Part shown: piece after piece, positions 1-6,964 of the stretch
Position numbering within the stretch: position 1 is the first letter of the stretch
Layout: each line of letters begins with the position of its first letter
DNA from: an uncultured Clostridia bacterium
GTDB taxonomy: Bacteria; Bacillota; Clostridia; Oscillospirales; Acutalibacteraceae
Direction: 5' to 3'
NCBI GenBank assembly: GCA_946186535.1
Contig: CAMHNT010000045.1
Coordinates: 1-12,071 of the forward strand
Length of the DNA: 12,071 nt
Position numbers and translations under genes: made by a program
Notes under the pieces: generated by a model
Database searches by the model: none
What the model was told of the DNA's origin: nothing
Seen by the model: the letters and a program-made list of their open reading frames with translations, nothing else

Positions 1-180
1 ACGCTAACGCACATCTTTTTGGCATAATTTTGCTCATACTGCGTCGGAAAATCTTGACGGGCGACAGCCCGCCTGCAATTTTTCTCCTTGTCTGAGCAGA
101 AATTCTGCTCAAAAATCTGCACATTCCCGTAGTTTCAACACACCCTAAACAAGAGACACGAAAGTAAAAAAGGAGGATAA
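1..180. other. Intergenic region with a 19-nt palindrome; possible edge of a dispersed repeat
   Basis: No convincing gene is visible. A perfect inverted repeat lies at 93-111 (TGAGCAGAA, a central A, TTCTGCTCA), and a smaller hairpin at 58-71 (CGGGC, loop GACA, GCCCG). On the minus strand an ATG at 124-122 opens a frame that runs off the left edge (about 41 codons, rich in Arg, Lys and Ser). It has no ribosome binding site, and its composition looks like a chance translation of a structured repeat. A truncated gene crossing the edge cannot be excluded. Confidence 0.4.
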
Positions 181-182
181 TT

Positions 183-362
183 ATGATTATTTTTGTTATT
201 TATATGATTGCCGGCTACATCGCCGCCAACAAAACTATTTATGCAAACAAAATCATGATCGGATCATGGAACGCAATTTTCATACAGAAAGTTATCTTCG
301 GAACACTTCTGGGCTGGATACTGATTCCGGTAGCGATTATCAAAGCGATTTTCGGAAAGTAA
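183..362 (+). CDS. Small hypothetical membrane protein (59 aa)
   Basis: This short frame runs from ATG at 183 to TAA at 360-362. An AGGAGG at 171-176 lies six bases before the start, which is the main reason to accept so small a gene. The product is very hydrophobic: residues 1-14 and about 33-57 can each span or enter the membrane, joined by a short polar segment (AANKTIYANK). It ends in a basic tail (KAIFGK). No catalytic or ligand-binding motif and no family is recognised. The zinc-ribbon gene starts 16 bases after its stop and has its own strong ribosome binding site, so the two are probably co-transcribed. An accessory or scaffold role at the membrane is possible but unsupported. Confidence 0.7.
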   Translation: MIIFVIYMIAGYIAANKTIYANKIMIGSWNAIFIQKVIFGTLLGWILIPVAIIKAIFGK

Positions 363-378
363 AGAGGAGGAATGATCA

Positions 379-759
379 ATGAAATGTCAGAATTGCGGAG
401 CGGAATTCAGCGGAATGTTCTGCCCCTCATGCGGAGCACAGGCCAACAATACCGCTCCGGAAACATCAAATTTCATTCCGAATGTTCCCACAGCCACACA
501 GGAAAATCCGCCGAAGAAAAATTCAGCTATGTCAATACTTAGCGTTATATGCGACAGAACGAACCGCTTGTTCGCAGGGTCTATTCTGTGTGTACTGTTT
601 GCTTTATGTATGGGAGAAATAGCAGGCGCAATTATATTTATAATCTGTGCGGTTCTGACCTCACCAAAAGTTAAAGTAAAATTCAAGAATCAGATGGTTC
701 TGCGTATCGTAGTAATATTTTTAGCCGTAATTGCGGCGGCTTTGATAGGAGACGTTTAG
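379..759 (+). CDS. Zinc-ribbon membrane protein (126 aa)
   Basis: The N-terminus has a compact zinc ribbon with cysteines at 3, 6, 15 and 18 (CX2C-X8-CX2C, CQNCG and CPSCG), the usual double zinc-ribbon layout that binds one structural Zn. A linker rich in Pro, Thr and Asn follows (about 21-50). After it come hydrophobic stretches at about 64-93, long enough for one or two membrane passes, and at 107-124 near the C-terminus, separated by a basic loop (KVKVKFKNQ). The ribbon would face the cytoplasm if the positive-inside rule holds. GAGGAGG at 364-370 is eight bases before the ATG. Proteins of this design are common in Firmicutes and mostly uncharacterised, so no pathway can be assigned. The preceding small membrane gene is its only likely operon partner. 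Confidence 0.85.
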   Translation: MKCQNCGAEFSGMFCPSCGAQANNTAPETSNFIPNVPTATQENPPKKNSAMSILSVICDRTNRLFAGSILCVLFALCMGEIAGAIIFIICAVLTSPKVKVKFKNQMVLRIVVIFLAVIAAALIGDV

Positions 760-811
760 AGAACTGATTTATACAATATGTGTTGATATATTACCTAACA
801 GAATGTACATA

Positions 812-848
812 AAAAAGGAAGAACTTCAGAACGAGGTTCTTCCTTTTT
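812..848. terminator. Bidirectional intrinsic terminator between converging operons
   Basis: A 13-bp perfect stem (AAAAAGGAAGAAC at 812-824 with GTTCTTCCTTTTT at 836-848) encloses an 11-nt loop. The T run on the right serves rightward transcription from the zinc-ribbon gene. The A run on the left becomes a U run for leftward transcription leaving thiC, whose stop is at 864-866. It lies in the only gap between the two convergent units. Confidence 0.9.
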
Positions 849-863
849 GTTTAACATAATATC

Positions 864-2174
864 TTATTCATCACAGAATTCAACTTTTTTTCCTTCGAGA
901 ATCATATTTGTTGTACGAACTGCGCACATCTTTCCGCACATCGAACATGTGTGACGGTCTGCCGGCGGTGTGCTTTCAAAATACTCCCTTGCCTTTTCCG
1001 GATCAATTGCAACCTTGAACATAGCGTCCCAATCGAGTACATGGCGAGCCGCTGCCATTTCGTTGTCCCTGTCTCTTGCGTGAGGAACGCCCTTTGCGAT
1101 GTCTGCGGCATGGGCTGCAATTTTGCTTGCCATAATGCCTTCCTTAACGTCGTTGACATCAGGCAGTCGAAGATGCTCAGCCGGAGTTACGTAGCAGAGG
1201 AAATCAGCGCCGCTCGCCGCAGCTATTGCTCCGCCGATAGCCGAGGTAATGTGATCGTAACCCGGTGCGATATCCGTTACGAGAGGCCCAAGAACATAGA
1301 ACGGAGCGTTGTGGCAGATTCTTTTCTGAAGCTTCATATTCGCCTCAATCTCGTTCATAGCCATGTGACCTGGACCCTCGACCATAACCTGAACGTCCTT
1401 CGCCCACGCACGTTCGGTGAGTGCGCCAAGCTCGATAAGCTCGGATATCTGACCTGCGTCCGTGCTGTCGTCAATACATCCCGGGCGGAGAGCGTCTCCG
1501 AGACTTATAGTAACGTCGTATTCTCTGAGTATCTCGAGAACCTCGTCGTAGTGCTCATAGAACGGGTTTTCGTTTCCCGTCATCATCATCCATGCAAAAA
1601 GCAGTGAACCGCCTCTCGAAACGATGTTCATTTTACGCTTGTCACGCATGAACGCTTCAACTGCACGTCTGTTGATTCCTGCATGAATAGTCATGAAATC
1701 AACGCCCTCTTCTGCGTGCGCTCTTACAACACTCAGAAAATCCTCCGCTGTGATATGAACGAGATCCTTTTCAAGATAGCCTATTGCGTCATACATCGGG
1801 ACTGTGCCTATCATTGCAGGAGACTTTTCAATCAGCGCAGTTCTGAACTCGTGAGTTTTTCCGTAGTTGCTCAGGTCCATGATAGCTTCTGCACCGAACT
1901 TTATCGCCATGTCGACCTTGTTCATCTCGACCTCGTAGTCCTTGCAGTCGCCGGAAATTCCGAGATTTACGTTGATCTTCGTGCGAAGTCCCATTCCGAT
2001 TCCCTCCGGCGAAATCGACTTGTGATTAACGTTGCAGGGAATTGCGACAACTCCCTTCGCAACGGATTCACGGAGCTTTTCGGGGTCTATGTATTCCTTT
2101 TTTGCAACTATTTCCATTTCGGGTGTGATGATGCCTTTCTTTGCGGCTTCCATTTGTGTTTTGTAGTTCCTCAT
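864..2174 (-). CDS. thiC: Phosphomethylpyrimidine synthase ThiC (short form, 436 aa)
   Basis: ThiC is a radical-SAM enzyme that rearranges the purine intermediate 5-aminoimidazole ribotide into HMP-P, the pyrimidine half of thiamine. Family blocks are clear: MDLSNYGKT near 99-107, MTIHAGI near 161-167, SRGGSLLFAWM near 186-196, EGPGHM at 266-271 and the His-containing TPAEHLRLPD near 330-339. The C-terminal 4Fe-4S cluster motif is CSMCGKMC, cysteines 410, 413 and 417, spaced CX2CX3C. That is one residue tighter than the CX2CX4C of the E. coli enzyme. At 436 residues it lacks the long N-terminal domain of proteobacterial ThiC, as is usual for Clostridia and archaea. An AAGGA ribosome site lies about ten bases before the ATG. 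It is the last gene of the operon, separated from thiD by a palindromic repeat, and no second riboswitch is seen before it. Confidence 0.97.
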   Translation of the reverse strand: MRNYKTQMEAAKKGIITPEMEIVAKKEYIDPEKLRESVAKGVVAIPCNVNHKSISPEGIGMGLRTKINVNLGISGDCKDYEVEMNKVDMAIKFGAEAIMDLSNYGKTHEFRTALIEKSPAMIGTVPMYDAIGYLEKDLVHITAEDFLSVVRAHAEEGVDFMTIHAGINRRAVEAFMRDKRKMNIVSRGGSLLFAWMMMTGNENPFYEHYDEVLEILREYDVTISLGDALRPGCIDDSTDAGQISELIELGALTERAWAKDVQVMVEGPGHMAMNEIEANMKLQKRICHNAPFYVLGPLVTDIAPGYDHITSAIGGAIAAASGADFLCYVTPAEHLRLPDVNDVKEGIMASKIAAHAADIAKGVPHARDRDNEMAAARHVLDWDAMFKVAIDPEKAREYFESTPPADRHTCSMCGKMCAVRTTNMILEGKKVEFCDE

Positions 2175-2242
2175 AAATTTTGTTTCCTTTCAAGTCAGAT
2201 ATTTTATTAAACGACTTAATTCCTTAGTTGGCGTAAAGCTTA

Positions 2243-2433
2243 TGAAAGTTTCGCTCAAGCCTTTTCAAAGGCTTGCAGTTTCCAAAGGCAGAGCCTTTGG
2301 TCGCCGTCCGCAGACGGCGAAATTTCTTGGCGTTTAGCCCTCTGCAAGGGGTGAATCAGAAAACAGTCCGGGGGACTGTTTTCTGAGAGGGGACGCTCTG
2401 GCAGAGAGCGTCCCTTTAAACGCAAAACTTTCA
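2243..2433. repeat. Modular palindromic repeat, copy A (MITE-like), between thiD and thiC
   Basis: Imperfect 12-nt terminal inverted repeats (TGAAAGTTTCGC at 2243-2254, GCAAAACTTTCA at 2422-2433, one mismatch) bound a chain of perfect hairpins. Stems are 2256-2264/2267-2275, 2282-2289/2293-2300, 2301-2308/2313-2320, 2356-2369/2373-2386 (14 bp) and 2391-2399/2405-2413. A 45-nt block (2278-2322) is identical to copy B at 3437-3481. No transposase or convincing frame is present. It is transcribed within the thi mRNA, and no U tract follows the stems, so it should not act as a strong terminator. Confidence 0.85.
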
Positions 2434-2466
2434 GCCGCCATTCATTCAAATAATCGAATCACAAAG

Positions 2467-3285
2467 TCATTTATTATTCACTCTTGCCATTTCCGAAAAA
2501 CGGCTGTTAAGATCAAACGCATGGTTCATCGGGCCGCTTCCCCTTCCGAGGTCAAGCATAGCGGAAAGTGCGCCGGAAATATAGTCCTTTGCCCTTTTCA
2601 CGGAAGTTTCAAGGTCGAACCCCTTCGCAAGATTTGCGGCTATCGCACTCGAAAGAGTACAGCCTGTCCCATGGGTGTTTGAGTTGTCGATACGCTTCCC
2701 CTCAAACCAGAAATAACCACCGTCCGAATACAAAAGATCGTTTGCGTCATTCACACTGTGACCGCCCTTAAGAAGCACCGCACAGCCGTGCTTTTCATAT
2801 ATTGCCTTCGCCGCCGAGAGCATGTCATCTTTTGTTCCGACCGTCATTCCCGACAGAACCTCCGCTTCGGAAATGTTAGGTGTTATTACCTTTGCAATCG
2901 GAAAAAGCTCCTTTTCAAGTGTTTCTATAGCTTCCGTATGGATAAGTTCGGCGCTGCTCGTCGCAACCATAACAGGGTCAACGACAATATTTTCGGCACC
3001 GTATGCCTTAAGCCTTTCGGCAATAACTTTGATAAGTCCGGAATTTGAAACCATACCTATTTTGACCGCGTCGGGTCTGATGTCTTCAAAAACCATGTCG
3101 ATCTGCTGCCTTAAAAAATCGGGAGTTACCTCCAGGATTCCCGTTACGCCGGTTGTGTTCTGAGCCGTAAGCGCAGTTATCGCACTCATGGCATAAACAC
3201 CGTTCATAGTCATTGTTTTAATATCTGCCTGAATACCGGCGCCTCCGCAGGAATCGCTTCCTGCGATTGATAATGCTGTTCTCAT
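2467..3285 (-). CDS. thiD: HMP/HMP-P kinase ThiD (272 aa)
   Basis: ThiD phosphorylates hydroxymethylpyrimidine and its monophosphate with ATP to give HMP-PP, the pyrimidine substrate of ThiE. The ribokinase-type fold is visible from the N-terminal SIAGSDSCGGAGIQADIKT (6-24), which binds HMP, DPVM at 103-106, ITPNISEAE near 134-142, LLKGGH at 171-176 for nucleotide and metal contacts, and the anion-hole motif THGTGCTLSS (204-213) with the conserved Cys at 209. Length is normal for a stand-alone ThiD with no ThiE fusion. GAGGT lies eight bases before the ATG. It stands alone between two repeat-filled gaps, about 320 bases from thiE and 290 from thiC. No thiM is present, so salvage of the thiazole alcohol is not encoded here. 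Confidence 0.96.
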   Translation of the reverse strand: MRTALSIAGSDSCGGAGIQADIKTMTMNGVYAMSAITALTAQNTTGVTGILEVTPDFLRQQIDMVFEDIRPDAVKIGMVSNSGLIKVIAERLKAYGAENIVVDPVMVATSSAELIHTEAIETLEKELFPIAKVITPNISEAEVLSGMTVGTKDDMLSAAKAIYEKHGCAVLLKGGHSVNDANDLLYSDGGYFWFEGKRIDNSNTHGTGCTLSSAIAANLAKGFDLETSVKRAKDYISGALSAMLDLGRGSGPMNHAFDLNSRFSEMARVNNK

Positions 3286-3400
3286 AACTGATTACCTCGA
3301 CTACATTATTTTTGTTGAGCGACGAAGAGTGGTGCCCCCGGTCCGCCGCTAAAATTAAAATATTATTCACTATCAATAATCTAAGAATAGCGAAGCCTGT

Positions 3401-3533
3401 TAAAGTTTTTGCCCGGCTTTTTTCAAAAAGCCGGCGGTTTCCAAAGGCAGAGCCTTTGGTCGCCGTCCGCAGACGGCGAAATTCTTGGCGTTCAGCCCTC
3501 TGCCAGAGCGTTCCCTTAAACGCAAACATTTCA
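3401..3533. repeat. Modular palindromic repeat, copy B, between thiE and thiD
   Basis: This is a shorter relative of the 2243-2433 element. Its stems are 3413-3422/3425-3434 (CCGGCTTTTT with AAAAAGCCGG), 3441-3448/3452-3459 and 3460-3467/3472-3479. The 45-nt core at 3437-3481 matches copy A exactly. Flanking segments ending GCCCTCTGC and then reading TTAAACGCAAA and TTTCAGCCG also match in order, but the 14-bp hairpin module of copy A is absent. Terminal repeats at 3401-3412 and 3522-3533 are degenerate. The rest of the 3286-3604 gap holds a small AT-rich inverted repeat (ATTATT/AATAAT near 3362-3380) and no gene. Confidence 0.85.
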
Positions 3534-3604
3534 GCCGTAATTCGTAATTAATTATTAAGAAAATCTAAATTGCGTTTACTATAAAGTATTTGTCACTATT
3601 CTCT

Positions 3605-4252
3605 CTATTCCCCACTTTCAGCGACCTCTCTCGCCGTTTCCCTAAGCTTCTCCGCCGCCGCTTTGATATCTTCCGCTGAAAACAGAGCCGAAACAACCGC
3701 AATTCCGCTTGCTCCGCTGTTTCTGATTTCGAGTGCATTCTCGCTGTTTATTCCGCCTATCGCAACAATCGGTATCCGAACGGACGAAGCGATTTCTCTC
3801 AGCTGTTCGTTTGTTATCCTGACTGCGTTTCTTTTTGTCGGTGACGGAAAAACCGCTCCGACCCCGAGGTAATCCGCACCCGAGATTTCCGCAGACTTTG
3901 CCTGTTCGACCGTCTTTGCGGTCGCTCCTATAATAAAATCCCTGCCGACTCTTTTTCGTATCTCGGAAACCGGCATATCCTCTATTCCTACGTGAACTCC
4001 GTCCGCTCCGCTTTTTATTGCAGCGTCGACGTTATCGTTTATAATAAGCGGAACTCCGAAGCTGTGACAAAGCTTCCTCATCTCCACGGCTTCCCTGACA
4101 AGCTCTTCCTCGTCAAGGTTCTTTTCCCTGAGCTGTACCATTGTAACACCGCCCAGAATTGCTTCCTTCACCTGATCGTACAGCGTTTTTTCCGCAGACG
4201 GTTTTCGGTCGGTAACGGCATACAAAAGAAGCATATCTCTATTGAATTTCAT
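3605..4252 (-). CDS. thiE: Thiamine-phosphate synthase ThiE (215 aa)
   Basis: ThiE condenses HMP-PP with thiazole phosphate carboxylate to thiamine phosphate, releasing pyrophosphate. The TIM-barrel signatures are in order: VQLREKN near 39-45, the metal-binding IINDNVD near 70-76, GVHVG at 85-89, the pyrophosphate-binding loop GAVFPSPTK near 132-140 (a Ser where Thr is common), and VAIGGI near 163-168. Length is typical. The ATG at 4252 is chosen, with AGGGAG eleven bases upstream and AGGA closer. A GTG at 4264 in the same frame would add four residues but has no well-placed ribosome site. With the chosen start it overlaps the end of tenI by 14 bases, which implies translational coupling. Retention of the LREK, NDN and loop motifs makes this the true synthase of the two ThiE-like genes. 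Confidence 0.93.
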   Translation of the reverse strand: MKFNRDMLLLYAVTDRKPSAEKTLYDQVKEAILGGVTMVQLREKNLDEEELVREAVEMRKLCHSFGVPLIINDNVDAAIKSGADGVHVGIEDMPVSEIRKRVGRDFIIGATAKTVEQAKSAEISGADYLGVGAVFPSPTKRNAVRITNEQLREIASSVRIPIVAIGGINSENALEIRNSGASGIAVVSALFSAEDIKAAAEKLRETAREVAESGE

Positions 4253-4865
4253 ACTTCCTATCACTCCCTAATGTTTTCAGAAAGCTCTGCGGATCATCAC
4301 ACTGCATAAGTCCGCTCATAATACAGACTCCCTTTGCTCCGCAGTTCAGAACTTCCGAAATGTTGTCGGCCCCTATTCCGCCTATCGCAAAAACAGGAAT
4401 ACTCACACTTTCACAGATATTTTTCAGAAATTCAACTCCACGTCCCGGCAATCCTTTTTTACAGTCCGTATCAAAAATATGACCTGCAACGAGATAGCTG
4501 CACCCGAGCTTCTCCGCTTCTTTGGCTTCTGCGGCGCTGTGGCATGACGCTCCGAGAGTCTTAAAATATTTTCTGTCGCCGTCCGTCATGTTCCGAAGAA
4601 TAGGAAGCGGTACATGAAGATTTTTACAGCCAAGCTTTTTTGCAGTATTCGGAAACGAATGTATAATGCACTTTGTATCCGATTTCAAACATATTTCAAG
4701 AACCTTTTCCGCAAGCTTTCCGTACTCCTCTTCGCTCAGATCCTTTTCTCTGAGAATTATCCCGGAAGGCTTTGAATCTGAAATTCTTCCGATACGTTTC
4801 AGAAAATCCTCCCCGCAAAGCTTTCTGTTTGTCACACAAAGAATATCAGACATACAAATAGTCAT
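4239..4865 (-). CDS. tenI: TenI-like thiazole tautomerase (208 aa)
   Basis: This is a ThiE-fold paralogue that matches TenI better. In Bacillus, TenI converts the unstable thiazole carboxylate phosphate tautomer made by ThiG into its aromatic form. The diagnostic stretch VAGHIFDTDCKKGLPGRG (127-143) carries His129, which lines up by motif with the catalytic His of B. subtilis TenI. The ThiE metal loop NDN is replaced by IIHSFPN. ILREKDL (37-43) and VFAIGGIGADN (158-168) show the shared barrel. The position between thiH and thiE suits the role. The frame overlaps thiH by 20 bases from the ATG at 4865, or by 8 from an ATG at 4853, and neither has a strong ribosome site, so the start is uncertain by four residues. 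A second thiamine-phosphate synthase is the alternative, judged less likely. Confidence 0.85.
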   Translation of the reverse strand: MTICMSDILCVTNRKLCGEDFLKRIGRISDSKPSGIILREKDLSEEEYGKLAEKVLEICLKSDTKCIIHSFPNTAKKLGCKNLHVPLPILRNMTDGDRKYFKTLGASCHSAAEAKEAEKLGCSYLVAGHIFDTDCKKGLPGRGVEFLKNICESVSIPVFAIGGIGADNISEVLNCGAKGVCIMSGLMQCDDPQSFLKTLGSDRKYEIQ

Positions 4866-6099
4866 TCAGAACCGGCTGCAAGCCTTCGTCGGAAATGTCC
4901 CTGTACATACTGTCAAGGTCACGTCCGTCTGAGATTTCAAACTGCTCGTCGCCCTGTTCGCCGTCCGACTCCTTTCCAACATATTTTTCCTCATGGTCGC
5001 CGACTCCTGTGGAAACTCCTGCGGAAACCTTCGTCGCCGCAATTTTTACTATTCCGTTTCTGAAGCTTGCGCTTTCACGTGACGAAACCGTAATGCCGAC
5101 AAACGGCAGGAATATTCTGTATGCACAGATGATCTGACAGAGCTGCTTTTCGTGAACATCAAGCGGATTGATTTTTTCATTGTTTATGATAGGGCGAAGT
5201 CTCGGACATGAAAGAGACATTTCAGCGTAAGGATATTTTCTCTGTAAATAATATACGTGAAGTGCGCTTGCGAGTGCGTCCTTTCTGAAATCCGAAAGTC
5301 CGAGAAGCGCAGAAAACGCAACTCCTCGCATACCGCCTCTGAGCGCACGCTCCTGAGCGTCAAACCGATACGGCCACACACGCTTGTGACCTGCAAGGTG
5401 AAGCGTTTCATACTTTTCCGTGTCATAAGTTTCCTGAAACACGGTTACATAATCAACGCCGCATTCGTGAAGATATCTGTATTCGTCCGTATTCACGGGA
5501 TAAATTTCAATTCCCACCATGCGGAAATATTTCCTTGCGATCTTACAGGCTTCGCCTATGTATTTCACATCGCTCTGACCACGGCTTTCGCCCGTGAGGA
5601 TAAGAATTTCCTCCATTCCGCTGTCGGCGATAACCTTCATCTCATGCTCGATCTGTTCCATGGAAAGCTTCATGCGCTTTATTTTGTTGTAGCAGTTGAA
5701 GCCGCAGTAAACGCAGTAGTTTTCGCAGTAGTTTGCTATATATATAGGTGTAAAAATATATACTGTATTGCCGAAATGCTTTCCCGTTTCGAGCCTTGCC
5801 CTCTCCGCCATTTCTTCCAGAAACGGCTCCGCCGCAGGAGACAGCAGCGCTTTGAAATCTTCTACTGTGCATGTTTCATGACCGAGAGCAGCTCTGACGT
5901 CGCCTTCTGTATATTTTGAATAGTCGTATGATTTCACATGAGACATAACGTTTTCACATACGTCCGACTCGATTATTTCCATTCCCTCCATGTATTCCAT
6001 GTGGTTTGTGCGAAAGGAGGGATCCGATTCAAGACGGTGCTTTCTTTCGAGCGCCTTCGGGGAAAGACCGGCTGAATCCACAAAAAATTGATTTTCCAT
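4846..6099 (-). CDS. thiH: 2-iminoacetate synthase (tyrosine lyase) ThiH (417 aa)
   Basis: ThiH is a radical-SAM enzyme that splits tyrosine into p-cresol and dehydroglycine, the glycine-derived unit consumed by ThiG. It replaces the oxygen-dependent ThiO and marks an anaerobic lifestyle. The cluster motif CENYCVYC (CX3CX2C) is at residues 125-132 counted from the chosen start. Other family blocks follow: KIKRMKLS, EILILTGESRG, VFQETYD, ALLGLSD and the C-terminal SAGVSTGVG. The frame can start with TTG at 6114, overlapping the thiG stop, but GGAGG stands five bases before an ATG at 6099, giving a normal-length protein and an 11-base gap after thiG. The latter start is preferred. Confidence 0.95.
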   Translation of the reverse strand: MENQFFVDSAGLSPKALERKHRLESDPSFRTNHMEYMEGMEIIESDVCENVMSHVKSYDYSKYTEGDVRAALGHETCTVEDFKALLSPAAEPFLEEMAERARLETGKHFGNTVYIFTPIYIANYCENYCVYCGFNCYNKIKRMKLSMEQIEHEMKVIADSGMEEILILTGESRGQSDVKYIGEACKIARKYFRMVGIEIYPVNTDEYRYLHECGVDYVTVFQETYDTEKYETLHLAGHKRVWPYRFDAQERALRGGMRGVAFSALLGLSDFRKDALASALHVYYLQRKYPYAEMSLSCPRLRPIINNEKINPLDVHEKQLCQIICAYRIFLPFVGITVSSRESASFRNGIVKIAATKVSAGVSTGVGDHEEKYVGKESDGEQGDEQFEISDGRDLDSMYRDISDEGLQPVLNDYLYV

Positions 6100-6110
6100 T
6101 TCTTCCTCCG

Positions 6111-6881
6111 TCAATCTCTCAAAAATCCCGTCAGCGGATCTGAAGCAGAAGCACCCCGGGTGAGAACTCTGCCCAGTCCTGCGAGATACGCTTTTCTGCC
6201 GGCTTCAATCGCCTGACGGAAAGCTGATGCCATGAGAGGAAGATTACCTGCGGTAGCAAGCGCCGTGTTCGCCATGATAGCCGCCGCACCCATTTCCATT
6301 GCCTCACATGCCTGAGAGGGCTTTCCGATACCTGCGTCCACAATTATAGGCAGGTCGATTTCATCAATAAGAATACGTATAAAATCCTTCGTCGCAAGGC
6401 CCTTGTTTGTGCCTATCGGTGAAGCAAGCGGCATTACAGTAGCCGCACCTGCATTCACAAGGTCACGTGCAACATTCAGATCGGGATACATATAGGGCAT
6501 TACGACAAATCCTTCCTTCGCAAGTATCTCGGTCGCCTTTATGGTTTCCTGATTGTCGGGCAGAAGATACTTTGAGTCACGCATAATTTCCACCTTAACG
6601 AAATTTCCGCACCCAAGCTCTCTTGCAAGTCTCGCTATGCGGACAGCCTCAGAGGCATTTCTCGCTCCGCTTGTGTTCGGAAGCAGAGTGACTCCTTTCG
6701 GGATATAGTCGAGAATGTTTTCCTGTTCCTTTGTGTTTGCACGTCTGACGGCAAGTGTGATTATCTCCGCACCTGCGTCCTTAACGGCGGCTTCGATGAG
6801 TCCGAGAGAGTATTTTCCCGAACCGAGAATAAATCTCGAATTGAATTCATGACCGCCTATGACCAGCTTGTCGTTATCCAT
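6111..6881 (-). CDS. thiG: Thiazole synthase ThiG (256 aa)
   Basis: ThiG assembles the thiazole phosphate ring from 1-deoxy-D-xylulose 5-phosphate, dehydroglycine from ThiH and sulfur from ThiS thiocarboxylate. The full barrel is present: SRFILGSGKY near 15-24, LLPNTSGARNA (66-76), FVKVEIM (94-100) with Lys96 as the expected Schiff-base lysine, MPLASPIGTNKGL with the phosphate-binding region, PIIVDAGIGKPSQA and MGAAAIMANTA. Length is typical and no residue looks lost. AAGGA lies about eight bases before the ATG. An 83-base AT-rich gap to thiF (6882-6964) holds a short TTGTT/AACAA inverted repeat and no clear promoter. ThiH follows after 11 bases, consistent with the known ThiG-ThiH complex. 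Confidence 0.97.
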   Translation of the reverse strand: MDNDKLVIGGHEFNSRFILGSGKYSLGLIEAAVKDAGAEIITLAVRRANTKEQENILDYIPKGVTLLPNTSGARNASEAVRIARLARELGCGNFVKVEIMRDSKYLLPDNQETIKATEILAKEGFVVMPYMYPDLNVARDLVNAGAATVMPLASPIGTNKGLATKDFIRILIDEIDLPIIVDAGIGKPSQACEAMEMGAAAIMANTALATAGNLPLMASAFRQAIEAGRKAYLAGLGRVLTRGASASDPLTGFLRD

Positions 6882-6964
6882 TTTTATTATCCTTCTTTCT
6901 ATGAATCAGCAAATTTTAAAAGTACGCAAAAACTATAATATTGTTTTAACAACAGTAAAGTATG

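Noticed and set aside
951..2210. Plus-strand frames of 218 and 175 codons opposite thiC
   Set aside because: They are antisense shadows of a fully conserved enzyme gene, lack ribosome sites and have no recognisable protein features.
2175..2242. A second TPP riboswitch directly before thiC
   Set aside because: Neither CTGAGA nor the GGATAATNCC block is present; only a weak AAGTC/GACTT inverted repeat is seen.
2255..2449. Minus-strand frame of 64 codons between thiD and thiC
   Set aside because: It is a translation of repeat copy A. Its residues follow the hairpin sequence and there is no good ribosome site.
3218..3529. Minus-strand frame of 103 codons across repeat copy B
   Set aside because: It combines the repeat with the first part of thiD in another frame and has no ribosome site; arginine-rich composition is typical of chance translation here.
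2243..3533. Intrinsic terminators splitting the operon at the repeats
   Set aside because: The stems are strong, but on the transcribed strand none is followed by a run of U.
5257..5919. Plus-strand frame of 220 codons opposite thiH
   Set aside because: It lies wholly within the intact thiH gene, including the cluster-motif region, and shows no independent coding signal.
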